NCBI GenBank assembly: GCA_944381515.1
Contig: CALWLM010000021.1
Coordinates: forward strand, 27,045 to 91,044
Reading direction: 5' to 3'
Length of the DNA stretch: 64,000 bases
From: an uncultured Lachnospiraceae bacterium
GTDB taxonomy: Bacteria; Bacillota; Clostridia; Lachnospirales; Lachnospiraceae
Part shown: in pieces, positions 44,094 to 54,243 of the stretch
Layout: every line of letters begins with the position of its first letter
How positions within the stretch are numbered: position 1 is the first letter of the stretch
Made by a program: the position numbers and the translations under genes
The notes under the pieces: generated by a model
Database searches by the model: none
The model's input: the letters and a program-made list of their open reading frames with translations, nothing else
What the model was told of the DNA's origin: nothing

Positions 44094-44119
44094 TTTGACA
44101 CAGTAGAATTTTTGTCAAA
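44094..44119. promoter_or_regulatory. Inverted repeat between PucR-type and flavoprotein genes
   Basis: TTTGACA-N12-TGTCAAA (44094-44100, 44113-44119), a perfect 7-bp repeat 65 nt ahead of the flavoprotein ATG. It is a candidate operator for the divergent regulator. The rest of 43950-44184 is AT-rich with no other clear element. Confidence 0.5.
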
Positions 44120-44184
44120 CAAGCCGTACAATATCCTTTGCAATCCTGAAACCATATCAGACTAATAGGAAGGGAGAAAACATA

Positions 44185-45663
44185 ATGAAAAAGAGATGGC
44201 TGTCTATTGTGAGCCTGATCCTGGCTGTGAGCCTGCTTGCCGGCTGCAGCGCACAGGGAAGTGCTACTACTGCGGCTGACACGGAGGCTGCGCAGACCAC
44301 TGCCGCCGAAACCACCCAGGCTGAAACAGATCAGACTGAAACTACACAGGCTGAAACAGAAGGAACCACGGAGCTTGAATCAGAGGAGACCGATGTGGTC
44401 GTAATCGGCGCCGGCGGCGCCGGACTGACCGCCGCCTACTTTGCCAGAGAGGGCGGCAAGGAAGTGATCCTGCTGGAAAAGCAGGCCATGACCGGCGGCA
44501 ACACTGCTCAGGCCGGCTTCTTCGCCGCCAACAGCACTCATATGCAGGAAGAATTCGGCGTCACCTATACCCAGGAAGATCAGTACAATTTTGTAATGGA
44601 GACCCCTGGCGTTGATCCCGACTTTGCCCGCCTGTTCGTAGAGAATTCCGGTCCCACCGCAGAATGGGTGGTGGATACTCTGGGAATCGAAGTCACCAGC
44701 GTCACCGGACGCGAGATCTATTCCGTGGACGAGGACGGCAGAAAGCTGCCCAACCAGATGGTTTCCAAGCTGACGGAGGTCAACGAGGAAATGGGTGTGG
44801 ACATCCGCCTCCAGTCCCCCGCCACCGCTCTGATTATGGAGGATGGCCGGGTTACCGGCGTTACAGTGGAAGGTCCTGACGGCACCTACAATATTATGGC
44901 TGACGCCGTAATTATTGCTTCCGGCGGCTTTGCTGCCAACAAGGAGATGATCGCAGAGTATGCTCCCGACTGGGTGGATGCTCCCACCTCCAACACCTCC
45001 GCTACCACAGGCGACGGAATTTTGATGGCAGAGGCCATCGGCGCCGCCACCAGCAACATGACGGAATTTACCTTCAACCCCACCCTCTATGATAACAACG
45101 GCGTAGCCATGTCGGTCAGCGGCGTGCGCTATGAGGGCGGCATCCTGGTTACCTACGAAGGCGAGCGCTTTACGGACGAGATGGCCAACTACTCGGATGT
45201 GGCCTACGCAGAGGTGGAAAAGGCAGACGGAAAGGCCTGGGCCATTATGGATGCCAATTCTCTGGCCTGCAACCCGAACTATGCAGTCAGCGCCGATACC
45301 ATCGAAGAATTGGCTGAGCTGATCAGCATCGATCCCGATGTCCTCTCTCAGACCATCGCAGACTATCAGGCCGGCTATGACAGCGGAGAGGATGAGTTTG
45401 GACGCACCGACATGCGCTCCCGTCTGGACGAGGCCCCCTACTATGCCGTACCTGTAATCCCCGGCGTTCACCACACCAGAGGCGGTCTGAGCATCGATCT
45501 GGACGGACGTGTTCTGGACACCAACGGCGATGCCATCCCCGGCCTGTATGCCGCCGGCGAAGTGACCGACAACAAGCTTTTAGGCAACGATCCCGTAGCC
45601 GTGGGCGTAACCTTTGGACGCCTCACTGCTCAGACGGTTCTGAACGATCTGTCCGAGGAATAA
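44185..45663 (+). CDS. Secreted FAD-dependent flavoprotein lipoprotein
   Basis: The protein has 492 residues. The lipoprotein signal is LILAVSLLAGC (Cys21), followed by a Thr/Glu/Ala linker to about 70. A FAD-binding-2 reductase then starts VVVIGAGGAGLTAAYFAREGG and ends GDAIPGLYAAGEVTDNKLLGND. It is of the fumarate/urocanate-reductase type but, unlike the protein at 9407-11335, has no FMN-binding domain, so electrons must come from another carrier. The substrate is unknown. GGAAGGGAG precedes the ATG. Confidence 0.88.
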   Translation: MKKRWLSIVSLILAVSLLAGCSAQGSATTAADTEAAQTTAAETTQAETDQTETTQAETEGTTELESEETDVVVIGAGGAGLTAAYFAREGGKEVILLEKQAMTGGNTAQAGFFAANSTHMQEEFGVTYTQEDQYNFVMETPGVDPDFARLFVENSGPTAEWVVDTLGIEVTSVTGREIYSVDEDGRKLPNQMVSKLTEVNEEMGVDIRLQSPATALIMEDGRVTGVTVEGPDGTYNIMADAVIIASGGFAANKEMIAEYAPDWVDAPTSNTSATTGDGILMAEAIGAATSNMTEFTFNPTLYDNNGVAMSVSGVRYEGGILVTYEGERFTDEMANYSDVAYAEVEKADGKAWAIMDANSLACNPNYAVSADTIEELAELISIDPDVLSQTIADYQAGYDSGEDEFGRTDMRSRLDEAPYYAVPVIPGVHHTRGGLSIDLDGRVLDTNGDAIPGLYAAGEVTDNKLLGNDPVAVGVTFGRLTAQTVLNDLSEE

Positions 45664-45712
45664 TTCTCTCTGACATCAGCTTTCCGTCCGGCATTTCATT
45701 TCGGATAAAAGA

Positions 45713-45750
45713 ACCGGCCCGAAGTCAAATCCCTTCGGGCCGGTCTTTTT
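45713..45750 (+). terminator. Intrinsic terminator of the flavoprotein gene
   Basis: ACCGGCCCGAAG (45713-45724) pairs perfectly with CTTCGGGCCGGT (45733-45744), then CTTTTT. Confidence 0.93.
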
Positions 45751-45832
45751 GCTCTTTATTTTACTCTTGGTTTCTCATTCTATGGCCTTACAGCAAGACC
45801 ATATTTCGCCGGTTCATATCGCTGCCTGCGGC

Positions 45833-46120
45833 TCAGCCGTTCCAGGCCTCCTGGGCCTCGTCTTCCGAAGCAGCAGATTCGTATTTGGAAAGAATAATCC
45901 TCTGGATTCTGTCACGAGTTTCTGAGTTGATGGGATGCGCAATATCCCGATATTCCCCGTCCGTGGCCTTGCGGCTGGGCATGGCGATAAACACGCCCTT
46001 TTCTCCTTCAATGACTTTGATATCATGGACGACGAATTCGTTGTCCAGTGTGATGGACACGATTGCCTTCATCTTCCCCTCTTTGGCGACTTTTCTTACT
46101 CTTACATCCGTAATCTGCAT
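45833..46120 (-). CDS. spoVG: Septation/regulatory protein SpoVG
   Basis: The protein has 95 residues. [24 protein letters not shown], then [22 protein letters not shown] and FRD-like [14 protein letters not shown] identify SpoVG, a small RNA/DNA-binding regulator of sporulation and septation. It lies 28 nt downstream of glgD and is likely co-transcribed with glgCD, an unusual placement. Confidence 0.97.
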   Translation of the reverse strand: MQITDVRVRKVAKEGKMKAIVSITLDNEFVVHDIKVIEGEKGVFIAMPSRKATDGEYRDIAHPINSETRDRIQRIILSKYESAASEDEAQEAWNG

Positions 46121-46148
46121 GCTAACACCCCCGTACTTTTATCCTATC

Positions 46149-47270
46149 TCAGAAGTCGTATCTTATGTTTTTCTCTACAACTACCCGGATATCGTCAGGG
46201 CTGCCGACATATGTCATGTTTGCTTTGATTGTGTCATGACTCTCTACGATGCAGTTTTCGATCACTGTGTTGTCTCCAATATAGACATCGTTCAGAATAA
46301 TCGAATTGCGGATCACACAGTTGTTGCCAATATATGCCTGCTTAAACAAAATCGAATTCTCAATCGTTCCATTGATAATGCAGCCGCTGGAAACCAGGCT
46401 GTTGCGGACATGGCTGCCCGGATTGTACTTGGCCGGCGGATTGTCATCCACCTTGGAGTAAACATCGGGGTACTGATGGAAGAAATAATCGCGCACCCTG
46501 GCATCCAGAAAATCCATATTCACCTTATAGTAAGCCGGAATATTGCTGATATTTCCCCAATATGTGGTCAGGGGGTACGCATAAATCTTCTTTACGTTCT
46601 TATAGCGCATCAAAATGTCGCGTACAAACTCGTAGCGATCCTCCTCGGCGCACTGCTCCAACAGCTCGATCAGCAGACGGCGGCGAATCACATAGATACC
46701 GCAGTTGACAATATTGGAGGTGGCTACCATGGGCTTCTCATCGATATCCACAACCCGATTGTCATCGGAGAGCTTCACCAGACCGAAGCGGCAGAGATTC
46801 TCATTCTCGGGAAGCCTCTTGCAGACCATGGTGATATCGGCCTTTTTGGCGATATGATACTCCAGCACCTCGCCGTAATCCAGCTTGTACACGCCGTCGC
46901 CGCTGGCGATAACTACGTAGGGCTCATGGCTGTCCTTTAAGAACTTGATATTCTGATAGATGGAATCCGCCGTGCCGCGATACCAGTTGGCGTTGGTAGG
47001 CGTAATGCTGGGCGTGTAGATATACAGACCGCCCTGCTTGCGTCCAAAATTCCACCACTTGGAGGAGCTTAAATGCTCGCTTAAGGACAGGGAATTGTAC
47101 TGTGTGATCACAGCCACCTTTTTCACCTGGGAGTTGGTCATATTGCTCAGAGAAAAATCGATGGCCCGGTAGCTTCCTGCCACGGGCATGGCCGAGATGG
47201 CTCTCTTCTGGGAAAGCATACCCATTTTTTTGTTGTTTCCGCCTGCTAAAATAATTCCTATTGCTCTCAC
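46149..47270 (-). CDS. glgD: GlgD, ADP-glucose pyrophosphorylase non-catalytic/regulatory subunit
   Basis: The protein has 373 residues. [23 protein letters not shown] shows the nucleotidyltransferase fold with a degenerate N-terminal G-rich motif, and a left-handed beta-helix ends the protein. GlgD pairs with GlgC to form the Firmicutes ADP-glucose pyrophosphorylase for glycogen synthesis. The GTG start overlaps the glgC stop (GTGA). Confidence 0.93.
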   Translation of the reverse strand: MRAIGIILAGGNNKKMGMLSQKRAISAMPVAGSYRAIDFSLSNMTNSQVKKVAVITQYNSLSLSEHLSSSKWWNFGRKQGGLYIYTPSITPTNANWYRGTADSIYQNIKFLKDSHEPYVVIASGDGVYKLDYGEVLEYHIAKKADITMVCKRLPENENLCRFGLVKLSDDNRVVDIDEKPMVATSNIVNCGIYVIRRRLLIELLEQCAEEDRYEFVRDILMRYKNVKKIYAYPLTTYWGNISNIPAYYKVNMDFLDARVRDYFFHQYPDVYSKVDDNPPAKYNPGSHVRNSLVSSGCIINGTIENSILFKQAYIGNNCVIRNSIILNDVYIGDNTVIENCIVESHDTIKANMTYVGSPDDIRVVVEKNIRYDF

Positions 47271-48541
47271 AGTACCCCACCTGCCTTTATCACGTATTCG
47301 CCGCTGGCCAGATTTCCTTCCGGATAATCATCCTTTTCCGTGACGCCGGAAATGGCCGTATTTTTGCCGATTGTCACTCCGTCGGGAATGTAGGACTTCT
47401 CGCCTACCGTCACAAGATCGGAATTGTAGACCTTGGGGTCCAGCTTGCTGGGCGCGTATTCACCTACGCCCATTCTCACATTGGCTCCCACCTCGGTCTT
47501 ATCCGCAATAATCGCCTTTTCAATTACGCTGCCCTCTCCGATCACCACATCCTGCATGATGATGGAGTTGCTGATCACGGCTCCCTTGCCGATGGTAACG
47601 CCGGAGCCGATCACCGAATTGTACACGCTGCCGTACACGCTGGTGCCCTCTCCGATGATACTGCGCTCGATGGTGGAATCGGCCGAAATATACTGCGGCG
47701 GGAGGATGTCACTCTTTGTATAAATCTTCCAGTATTCCTCGTAGAGGTTAAATACAGGTATGATATCAATAAGCTCCATGTTGGCTTCCCAGTAGGAGGT
47801 AAGGGTTCCTACATCCTTCCAGTATCCATTATACTCATAAGCGAAAATCCGCTTTCCTTCACCAAAGCAATAAGGGATGACATGCTTACCAAAATCACAG
47901 CCCGGTTCCTCCGACAGAGTAATCAGAGCTTCCTTGAGCACCTTCCAGTTGAAGATATAGATGCCCATGGAGGCCAGGTTGCTGCTGGGATTGGCAGGCT
48001 TCTCCTCAAACTCTGTGATCTGGTTGCGGTCATCCGTAACCAGAATGCCGAAGCGATGCGCCTCCTCAAGCGGCACCGGCATGGCTGCGATCGTGATATC
48101 CGCGTTGTTTGCCTTGTGATAGTCCAGCATTACCTCGTAATCCATCTTGTAGATGTGGTCGCCGGACAGAATCAGGACATACTCCGGATTGTACATATCC
48201 ATATAGTTCAAATTCTGGTAGATGGCGTTAGCCGTTCCGGTATACCATTCGCTGTTGCGGCTCTTCTCATAGGGAGGAAGCACCGTAACACCGCCGATAT
48301 TCCGGTCCAGATCCCACGGAATACCGATACCTATGTGCGTATTCAATTTTAGCGGCTGATACTGGGTCAGCACACCAACCGTATCAATACCGGAATTGAT
48401 ACAGTTGCTCAGCGGGAAATCGATAATACGGTACTTGCCGCCAAAGGCCACTGCAGGCTTTGCCACCTTGGCAGTCAGCACCCCCAGGCGGCTTCCCTGT
48501 CCGCCTGCTAACAGCATAGCAATCATTTCTTTCTTAATCAC
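47267..48541 (-). CDS. glgC: Glucose-1-phosphate adenylyltransferase
   Basis: The protein has 424 residues. The catalytic motif is [23 protein letters not shown], with GTANAIYQN and the C-terminal beta-helix. It makes ADP-glucose from ATP and glucose 1-phosphate. The start is a GTG at 48541, 8 nt after AGGGG; an earlier in-frame GTG lies inside the ribosome site. Confidence 0.95.
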   Translation of the reverse strand: MIKKEMIAMLLAGGQGSRLGVLTAKVAKPAVAFGGKYRIIDFPLSNCINSGIDTVGVLTQYQPLKLNTHIGIGIPWDLDRNIGGVTVLPPYEKSRNSEWYTGTANAIYQNLNYMDMYNPEYVLILSGDHIYKMDYEVMLDYHKANNADITIAAMPVPLEEAHRFGILVTDDRNQITEFEEKPANPSSNLASMGIYIFNWKVLKEALITLSEEPGCDFGKHVIPYCFGEGKRIFAYEYNGYWKDVGTLTSYWEANMELIDIIPVFNLYEEYWKIYTKSDILPPQYISADSTIERSIIGEGTSVYGSVYNSVIGSGVTIGKGAVISNSIIMQDVVIGEGSVIEKAIIADKTEVGANVRMGVGEYAPSKLDPKVYNSDLVTVGEKSYIPDGVTIGKNTAISGVTEKDDYPEGNLASGEYVIKAGGVL

Positions 48542-48571
48542 ACAATTCACCCCTTGCTGTAAGATTAGTCT

Positions 48572-48599
48572 CCGTCCGGGAGCAGCGATTCCGGACGGA
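48572..48599 (-). other. Hairpin in the glgC leader
   Basis: CCGTCCGG pairs with CCGGACGG on the minus strand in the leader between promoter and glgC. No T-run follows; it may stabilise the mRNA or bind a regulator. Confidence 0.5.
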
Positions 48600-48623
48600 T
48601 AAAGCTTGTACGGCTTCGTTTCC

Positions 48624-48652
48624 AGTATATCACATATTTTAGGATTAGTGAA
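48624..48652 (-). promoter_or_regulatory. Probable promoter of glgC-glgD-spoVG
   Basis: TTCACT (48647-48652), a 17-nt spacer and TATACT (48624-48629) with a TG extension on the minus strand. Confidence 0.6.
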
Positions 48653-48706
48653 TAAAAATATTTGATTTTCTAAATTTTCTTTGTGCAGTTTTCCATGACT
48701 GCCTTC

Positions 48707-48735
48707 TTGCAGGGCGGGAAAAAATCATTTATAAT
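48707..48735 (+). promoter_or_regulatory. Promoter of asnS
   Basis: TTGCAG (48707-48712), a 17-nt spacer and TATAAT (48730-48735), giving a leader of about 120 nt. No T-box core was found in it. Confidence 0.7.
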
Positions 48736-48862
48736 TTATTATATATGCCCGAACCCCGGGACATGCGTAAAGCCGCGCATTTTTTCACAAAAAGCTGCGG
48801 TCCGGACAGCGCCCGTCCGGCCTGCGTATCTTAAAAAAATTGCGCCGCAGGAAGGAGACATC

Positions 48863-50254
48863 ATGAATTTAACCGATATCCGCGATATCTTTCGCGATAA
48901 GGAAAACTATCTGGGAGGAACAGTGGAAGTAGGCGGCTGGGTCCGCTCCAATCGCGCCTCCAAAAATTTCGGCTTTTTAGTCATCAGCGACGGAACCTTT
49001 TTTGAGCCTCTTCAGGTGGTCTACCACGATACCCAGGAGAATTTTGCTCAGCTGTCCAAATTAAACGTAGGCGCCGCCGTACTGGTACGGGGAACCCTGG
49101 TTGCCACCCCCCAGGCCAAGCAGCCTTTTGAAATCCAGGCTGAATCCATCGAGCTGGAGGGAGCCTCCACTCCGGATTATCCGCTGCAGAAGAAGCGCCA
49201 TTCCTTTGAATACCTGCGCACGATTTCCCATCTGCGCCCCCGCACCAACACCTTCCAGGCGGTGTTTCGCGTGCGCTCTCTGGCTGCGGCTGCCATTCAT
49301 CAGTTTTTCCAGGAGAGAGGCTTCGTTTATGTGCACACCCCTCTGATCACCGGCAGCGACTGCGAGGGAGCCGGCGAGATGTTCCAGGTGACCACCATGG
49401 ACCTGGCGAACGTTCCCCGCACCGAGGACGGAGCTGTGGACTACACAAAGGACTTCTTCGGCAAGCCCACCAACCTGACCGTCAGCGGCCAGCTAAACGG
49501 CGAGACTTATGCCATGGCCTTCAAAAAGATCTACACCTTCGGCCCCACCTTCCGCGCCGAGAATTCCAATACCACCCGTCATGCGGCTGAGTTCTGGATG
49601 ATCGAGCCGGAGATCGCCTTTGCCGACTTAAAGGACGACATGATCCTGGCCGAGAGTATGCTCAAATATATTATTCGCTATGTGCTGGAGAACGCTCCGG
49701 AGGAGATGAATTTCTTCAACAGCTTCGTGGACAAGGGTCTTTTGGACCGTCTGAACCACGTGCTGAACTCGGATTTCGGTCACGTGACCTATACCGAGGC
49801 CATCCGTCTTCTGGAGGAGCACAACGACGAATTTGACTACAAAGTCTCCTGGGGCTGCGATCTGCAGACCGAGCACGAGCGCTATCTGACGGAACAGCTG
49901 TTTAAGCGCCCCGTCTTCGTCACCGATTATCCCAAGGAGATCAAGGCCTTCTACATGAAGCAGAACGACGACGGCAAGACGGTGGCCGCTATGGACTGTC
50001 TGGTTCCCGGCATCGGCGAAATCATCGGCGGCAGCCAGCGCGAGGACGATTATGACAAGCTCGTCACCCGCATGAAGGAGCTGGGGCTCAAGGAGGAGGA
50101 CTATGACTTTTATCTGGATCTGCGCCGCTACGGCTCTGCCAGACATGCAGGCTTTGGCCTGGGCTTTGAGCGCTGCGTCATGTATCTGACCGGCATGGGC
50201 AACATCCGCGACGTGATTCCCTTCCCCCGTACAGTGGGAAGCTGCGAGCTGTAA
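48863..50254 (+). CDS. asnS: Asparaginyl-tRNA synthetase
   Basis: The protein has 463 residues. The OB-fold anticodon domain is [24 protein letters not shown], and class II motifs include [25 protein letters not shown] (split here: motif 2) and [14 protein letters not shown] (motif 3). It charges tRNA-Asn. AAGGAG precedes the ATG at 48863; the longer upstream frame is not used. Confidence 0.97.
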   Translation: MNLTDIRDIFRDKENYLGGTVEVGGWVRSNRASKNFGFLVISDGTFFEPLQVVYHDTQENFAQLSKLNVGAAVLVRGTLVATPQAKQPFEIQAESIELEGASTPDYPLQKKRHSFEYLRTISHLRPRTNTFQAVFRVRSLAAAAIHQFFQERGFVYVHTPLITGSDCEGAGEMFQVTTMDLANVPRTEDGAVDYTKDFFGKPTNLTVSGQLNGETYAMAFKKIYTFGPTFRAENSNTTRHAAEFWMIEPEIAFADLKDDMILAESMLKYIIRYVLENAPEEMNFFNSFVDKGLLDRLNHVLNSDFGHVTYTEAIRLLEEHNDEFDYKVSWGCDLQTEHERYLTEQLFKRPVFVTDYPKEIKAFYMKQNDDGKTVAAMDCLVPGIGEIIGGSQREDDYDKLVTRMKELGLKEEDYDFYLDLRRYGSARHAGFGLGFERCVMYLTGMGNIRDVIPFPRTVGSCEL

Positions 50255-50274
50255 TCAAGGATTTTCGCACCCGC

Positions 50275-50310
50275 AAAAACACCTCAGCCTGCGAGCCGAG
50301 GTGTTTTTTT
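50275..50310. terminator. Terminator after asnS, possibly bidirectional
   Basis: AAAAACACCTC (50275-50285) pairs with GAGGTGTTTTT (50298-50308). A flanks the left and T the right side, so it can serve asnS and the convergent amidase gene. Confidence 0.9.
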
Positions 50311-50324
50311 GCGCCATTTACTGC

Positions 50325-51140
50325 CTATCTGCCGTTTACAATGTAGGTTTCATATCCCTTTTTCTCCAGCTGCTGCGACAGACGATCCGCGTTCTCCAGG
50401 GAGCGGAAGGCTCCCAGCTGTACCTTATAATAGCCGCCCGCAGTCTTTACATAGGCGTCGGAATAACCGGCGTCTTTCAGTTGGCTGCACAGTCTGTCGG
50501 CGTTCTCTCTGCTGCGGAAAGCTCCCGCCTGTACCCGGTAGAGCGGTCCCGTCTGCTCCCCCGCGCCGCCTCCCGCTCCGCTGCCTTCATCACTGTCACC
50601 GTCTTCATCGGTTTTATCCTCCAGCCTGTTTTTCACATCCCGGCGAAAATCGTCCATAGATACGCCATGGAGAGGGAACCAGTGCATCACATCGGCATGA
50701 TTGCTGGCAATGCCGGCCGTATACCCCTCGCTGTGACAGATAATATCCTCCGCCCCGAAGCCGAAGGTACGGGCCAGGTGAGCCGCCAGTTCTGCGGCAT
50801 TTTCATAGACCCGGTCAAAATACGCCTTATCCTTCAGATCTCTGGATTCGCACATCTCCAAAGAGACCAGCGTATCGTTGCCGGAGCCCCTGCTTCCCCT
50901 GCCGCAGTGCCAGGCCCTCCAGGCATTCCCCGCCTCGCAGGGCAGTATCTCAATAATGTCCGCATCATCCACGAAGAAATGCACGGCCTTCTCAACCCCC
51001 GGTTGATTCCACCGCAGGGCAAAGGCCTGCGCCATCACGCCGGGGGTGGCCGTACTGTGCACCATACAGCCGCGGGGCGTGATTTTTTGGCCGGCTTTAT
51101 AGCAGTCGTTCTGCGTGACATACTGCTTTATAATATTCAC
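50325..51140 (-). CDS. N-acetylmuramoyl-L-alanine amidase with two SPOR repeats
   Basis: The protein has 271 residues. The N-terminal amidase_2 domain (CMVHSTATPGV, HFFVDDADIIEILP, IICHSEGYTAGIASNH) carries the zinc-site histidines. An acidic Gly/Glu/Asp linker is followed by two SPOR-type repeats (YRVQAGAFRSRENADRL..., YKVQLGAFRSLENADRL...). It cleaves the amide bond between MurNAc and the stem peptide. SPOR repeats bind denuded glycan, as in sporulation amidases such as CwlC. The ATG overlaps the holin-like stop (ATGA). No signal peptide is present. Confidence 0.9.
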   Translation of the reverse strand: MNIIKQYVTQNDCYKAGQKITPRGCMVHSTATPGVMAQAFALRWNQPGVEKAVHFFVDDADIIEILPCEAGNAWRAWHCGRGSRGSGNDTLVSLEMCESRDLKDKAYFDRVYENAAELAAHLARTFGFGAEDIICHSEGYTAGIASNHADVMHWFPLHGVSMDDFRRDVKNRLEDKTDEDGDSDEGSGAGGGAGEQTGPLYRVQAGAFRSRENADRLCSQLKDAGYSDAYVKTAGGYYKVQLGAFRSLENADRLSQQLEKKGYETYIVNGR

Positions 51141-51406
51141 GATTCGTTTCCTCCCTTTAGCTGCTTATAAATCTGATTGGCTCCGGTGGCCGCCAGTCCG
51201 GAAACAATTCCGATGGCAATGGAGGTAAGGGGATCTTCCCCCGGAAACCCCTCCATCGTCAGACATCCGACTATCCCCAGCGCACCTCCCAGAGCGCCGC
51301 AGATGACCGGCACCCATTTCGTGGCCAGAGGGGTGGCCTTTACCAGCTGACCTGCCAGATAACAAATCACCGTAATCGCCGCTACGCCAGCTATTCCAAA
51401 ATCCAT
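51137..51406 (-). CDS. Holin-like small membrane protein
   Basis: The protein has 89 residues. Hydrophobic segments (FGIAGVAAITVICYLAGQL, WVPVICGALGGALGIVGCL, LTSIAIGIVSGLAATGANQ) and a charged tail match phage-type holins. It is directly upstream of and overlapping the amidase, so the two form a lysis-type pair. No other phage genes are nearby, which suggests domestication. Confidence 0.75.
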   Translation of the reverse strand: MDFGIAGVAAITVICYLAGQLVKATPLATKWVPVICGALGGALGIVGCLTMEGFPGEDPLTSIAIGIVSGLAATGANQIYKQLKGGNES

Positions 51407-51527
51407 ATGGGACTCCTTTCCTGTTTTTTGTCTCTACTCTATTCATATGCCTTTTTGGAAAATTTGTCCCTCTTTTCCTCCCAATTATTACAGGAAGCTC
51501 TTTCGGCCAAATGCCTGGGAAAACAAA

Positions 51528-51563
51528 AGAGGAAGAGGACAGATCTCTCTGCCGTCTTCCTCT
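51528..51563 (-). terminator. Terminator after udk
   Basis: On the minus strand AGAGGAAGA (51555-51563) pairs with TCTTCCTCT (51528-51536), followed by TTTGTTTTCC. Confidence 0.75.
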
Positions 51564-51589
51564 GTGAAAGGTCTTTATTTCCGTTTGTT

Positions 51590-52210
51590 TTACCGATTGC
51601 GGGAAAGAAGCGCCTCTATATAGCACTCCAGAATGTCAAGAGCCGGTTTATTATGGCCGCCCCGGGGAATAATGAGATCCGCATATTTTTTGCTGGGCTC
51701 CACAAATTTCTCATGCATGGGCTTGACAGTGGCGCTGTACTGATTGAGCACCGACTCCAGGCTGCGGCCTCTCTCCTTGGTATCCCGCAGAATACGGCGG
51801 GCCAGCCTCTCCTCGGCGTCGGTGTCCACAAAAATACGCAGATCCATCAGCTCCCGCAGTCTGGCATCCTCCAGCACCAGAATTCCCTCCACGATAATCA
51901 CCGGTCTGGGCTCCATTCGCACCGTAGCCTTCGCCCGGTTATGGACCGTATAGTCATAGGTGGGGTGCTGGATGGCATGTCCCGCCTTCAGTTCCTGAAT
52001 ATGGCGAACCATATACTCTGTCTCAAAAGCGTCCGGATGGTCGTAATTTAACTGCGCCCGCTGCGCAAAAGGCATTCCGTCATGGGAACGGTAATAATTA
52101 TCATGCCCCAGGACCTGAATCTGATTTCCAAAGCGTTCGCCCAGTTTTCTTACTACAGTCGTTTTGCCGGAGGCAGAGCCCCCTGCGATTCCTATAATCG
52201 TAATTTCCAT
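51590..52210 (-). CDS. udk: Uridine kinase
   Basis: The protein has 206 residues. The Walker A is GIAGGSASGKTTVVRKL, then YDHPDAFETEYM and RDTKERGRSLESVLNQY. It phosphorylates uridine and cytidine with GTP or ATP in pyrimidine salvage. It lies 52 nt downstream of prfA. Confidence 0.93.
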   Translation of the reverse strand: MEITIIGIAGGSASGKTTVVRKLGERFGNQIQVLGHDNYYRSHDGMPFAQRAQLNYDHPDAFETEYMVRHIQELKAGHAIQHPTYDYTVHNRAKATVRMEPRPVIIVEGILVLEDARLRELMDLRIFVDTDAEERLARRILRDTKERGRSLESVLNQYSATVKPMHEKFVEPSKKYADLIIPRGGHNKPALDILECYIEALLSRNR

Positions 52211-52262
52211 GCCTTTTCCTCCGTTTGCTGTCCCCCGCAGGGCGTCCCTTTGTTATGTCCCC

Positions 52263-53339
52263 TTACGCCGTTTCGCTTAAACGAGCCAGTTTTTCCGCCT
52301 GGTCGGCGGCAATCAGGCTGTCTATTATCTCAAACAGATCTCCGTCCATAATATCGTTTATCTTGTACAGGGTCAGCTTGATACGGTGCTCCGTCACTCT
52401 GCCCTGAGGGAAATTATAGGTCCGGATCTTTTCCGACCGGTCGCCGGTACCGATCTGGCTGCGCCTCTCCTCGGCCTCGGCCGCCTGTTTTTTGGCCAGC
52501 TCCAGATCATACAGTCGGGAGCGCAGCACCTTCAGGGCCTTTTCTTTGTTTTTCAGCTGGGATTTCTCATCCTGGCAGGAGATCACAATTCCCGTAGGAA
52601 TATGCGTCAGACGTACGGCCGAATCCGTGGTGTTAACGCACTGTCCGCCGTTGCCTGAGGCGCGGAATACGTCAAATTTGCAGTCGTTCATGTCGATTTC
52701 CACATCTACCTCCTCAGCCTCCGGCATAATGGCCACCGTACTGGTGGAGGTGTGGATACGGCCGCCGGATTCCGTCTCCGGCACTCTCTGCACCCGATGA
52801 ACCCCGCTCTCATATTTCAGCTTGGAATAGGCTCCGCTGCCGCTGATCATGAAAACCACTTCTTTGAAGCCGCCGATTCCATTCTCATTGACACTCACCA
52901 GCTCTGTCTTCCAGCGGTTGCGCTCGGCAAAGCGGCAGTACATCCGGTAAAGCTCCGCCGAAAAGAGGGCCGCCTCATCGCCGCCGGCTCCGGCCCGGAT
53001 CTCTACGAATACGTTTTTTTCATCGTTGGGGTCCTTTGGCAGCAGCAGAATCTTCAGCCGATGCTCCAGCTCCTCGATGCGGCCTTTGGCGCCGGCCAGT
53101 TCCTCCTTGGCCAGCTCCCGCATCTCTTCGTCGTTTTCTTCCTCCAAAATAGCCAGGCTGTCCTGCATATCCTGCCGGGCCGCCTTATATTCCTGGTAGG
53201 CTTCCACCAGGGGCGCCAGCTCCGCCTGCTCCTTCATCAGCCGCCGCAGCCTGACCGAATCCCCGGCCAGCGACGGGGAGGAAAGCTCTGCCTGCAGCTC
53301 CTCATAACGCGCCAATATATCTTCCAACCGATCAAACAT
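52263..53339 (-). CDS. prfA: Peptide chain release factor 1
   Basis: The protein has 358 residues. The GGQ peptidyl-hydrolysis motif is in [17 protein letters not shown], and the PxT stop-codon motif (PET) in [12 protein letters not shown]. It reads UAA and UAG. The gene overlaps the end of prmC, whose product methylates the GGQ glutamine, by 8 nt. Confidence 0.97.
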   Translation of the reverse strand: MFDRLEDILARYEELQAELSSPSLAGDSVRLRRLMKEQAELAPLVEAYQEYKAARQDMQDSLAILEEENDEEMRELAKEELAGAKGRIEELEHRLKILLLPKDPNDEKNVFVEIRAGAGGDEAALFSAELYRMYCRFAERNRWKTELVSVNENGIGGFKEVVFMISGSGAYSKLKYESGVHRVQRVPETESGGRIHTSTSTVAIMPEAEEVDVEIDMNDCKFDVFRASGNGGQCVNTTDSAVRLTHIPTGIVISCQDEKSQLKNKEKALKVLRSRLYDLELAKKQAAEAEERRSQIGTGDRSEKIRTYNFPQGRVTEHRIKLTLYKINDIMDGDLFEIIDSLIAADQAEKLARLSETA

Positions 53340-54243
53340 GCGAATATACTCCTCTCACCACACGGGTCTGTCCCGCCAAATCCTTTTTCACTTCCACCTG
53401 CTCAAAACCGGCTTCCCGCAAAAGCTCCGGCACGCTCTGTCCCTGGTCGTAGCCGATCTCCAGATAGAGACGGCCCCCTGCCAGAAGATAGTTCCCCGCC
53501 TCCCCGGCTATGCGCCGGTAGAAGGCCAGACCGTCCTCCTCCCCGTCCAAAGCCAGCCTGGGCTCATAATCCCTCACCTCCGGCATCAGTTCTTCGATCA
53601 CCTGGGAGGCAATATAGGGGGGATTGGAAACAATCACATCAAAAGCAGCCCCACGGGGCAGGGCCCCAAACAGATCTCCTCTGAAGATCTCCGCCTTACA
53701 GCCCAGCCGGGCTGCATTCTCCCCGGCCAGGGCGACCGCCTTCTCCGAGATATCGCACAGAGTCGTCCCAAAGCCGCCCAGATGCGCCAGCGACAGGCCG
53801 ATGCAGCCCGTCCCGCAGCACAAATCCAAAAGCTTTCCCGCCTCCGCCTCTGCTTTCGCCTGCGAAGGCTTCGAAGGCTTACCTTTAGCTGCGCCTCTCT
53901 CCCGTTCAAGCACCCATTCCACCAGAGTCTCCGTATCCTGCCTGGGAATCAGTACGCCGGGACGCACGCGAAAAGGAAGGCCCATAAATTCGGTTTCACC
54001 CAGCAGGTAAGCCAGAGGAATCCTCCGGCAGCGCCCCTCTATCCGTTCCTCCCAGATATCCGGTATCCTCTCCGGTCCTGCATCCCGCTTCCAGAGATAT
54101 TCTGCCCGGCTTATGCCGAAGGTATCCGACAGAATATACCAGGCGTCCAGCTGCGCCTCCGGCACCCCCGCCTCTCTGAGACGTTCTTCCGCCTCCCGCA
54201 GAAGTTCTCCATAAGAAGGCTTATAAGCAGACTTCATTTTCAC
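53332..54243 (-). CDS. prmC: Release factor glutamine methyltransferase
   Basis: The protein has 303 residues. Helical N-terminus, SAM motif [16 protein letters not shown] and the catalytic NPPY in [11 protein letters not shown]. It methylates the GGQ Gln of RF1/RF2. An unusual Lys/Ala-rich insert ([20 protein letters not shown]) precedes the SAM motif. Its ATG overlaps the stop of the DUF1385 gene. Confidence 0.95.
   Translation of the reverse strand: MKMKSAYKPSYGELLREAEERLREAGVPEAQLDAWYILSDTFGISRAEYLWKRDAGPERIPDIWEERIEGRCRRIPLAYLLGETEFMGLPFRVRPGVLIPRQDTETLVEWVLERERGAAKGKPSKPSQAKAEAEAGKLLDLCCGTGCIGLSLAHLGGFGTTLCDISEKAVALAGENAARLGCKAEIFRGDLFGALPRGAAFDVIVSNPPYIASQVIEELMPEVRDYEPRLALDGEEDGLAFYRRIAGEAGNYLLAGGRLYLEIGYDQGQSVPELLREAGFEQVEVKKDLAGQTRVVRGVYSHV

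Noticed and set aside
44380..45474. 364-codon minus-strand frame opposite the flavoprotein
   Set aside because: Antisense to a gene with signal peptide, FAD motifs and terminator; no start signals.
48736..48862. Possible T-box in the asnS leader
   Set aside because: No GTGGTACC-like core or terminator was found in the 120-nt leader.
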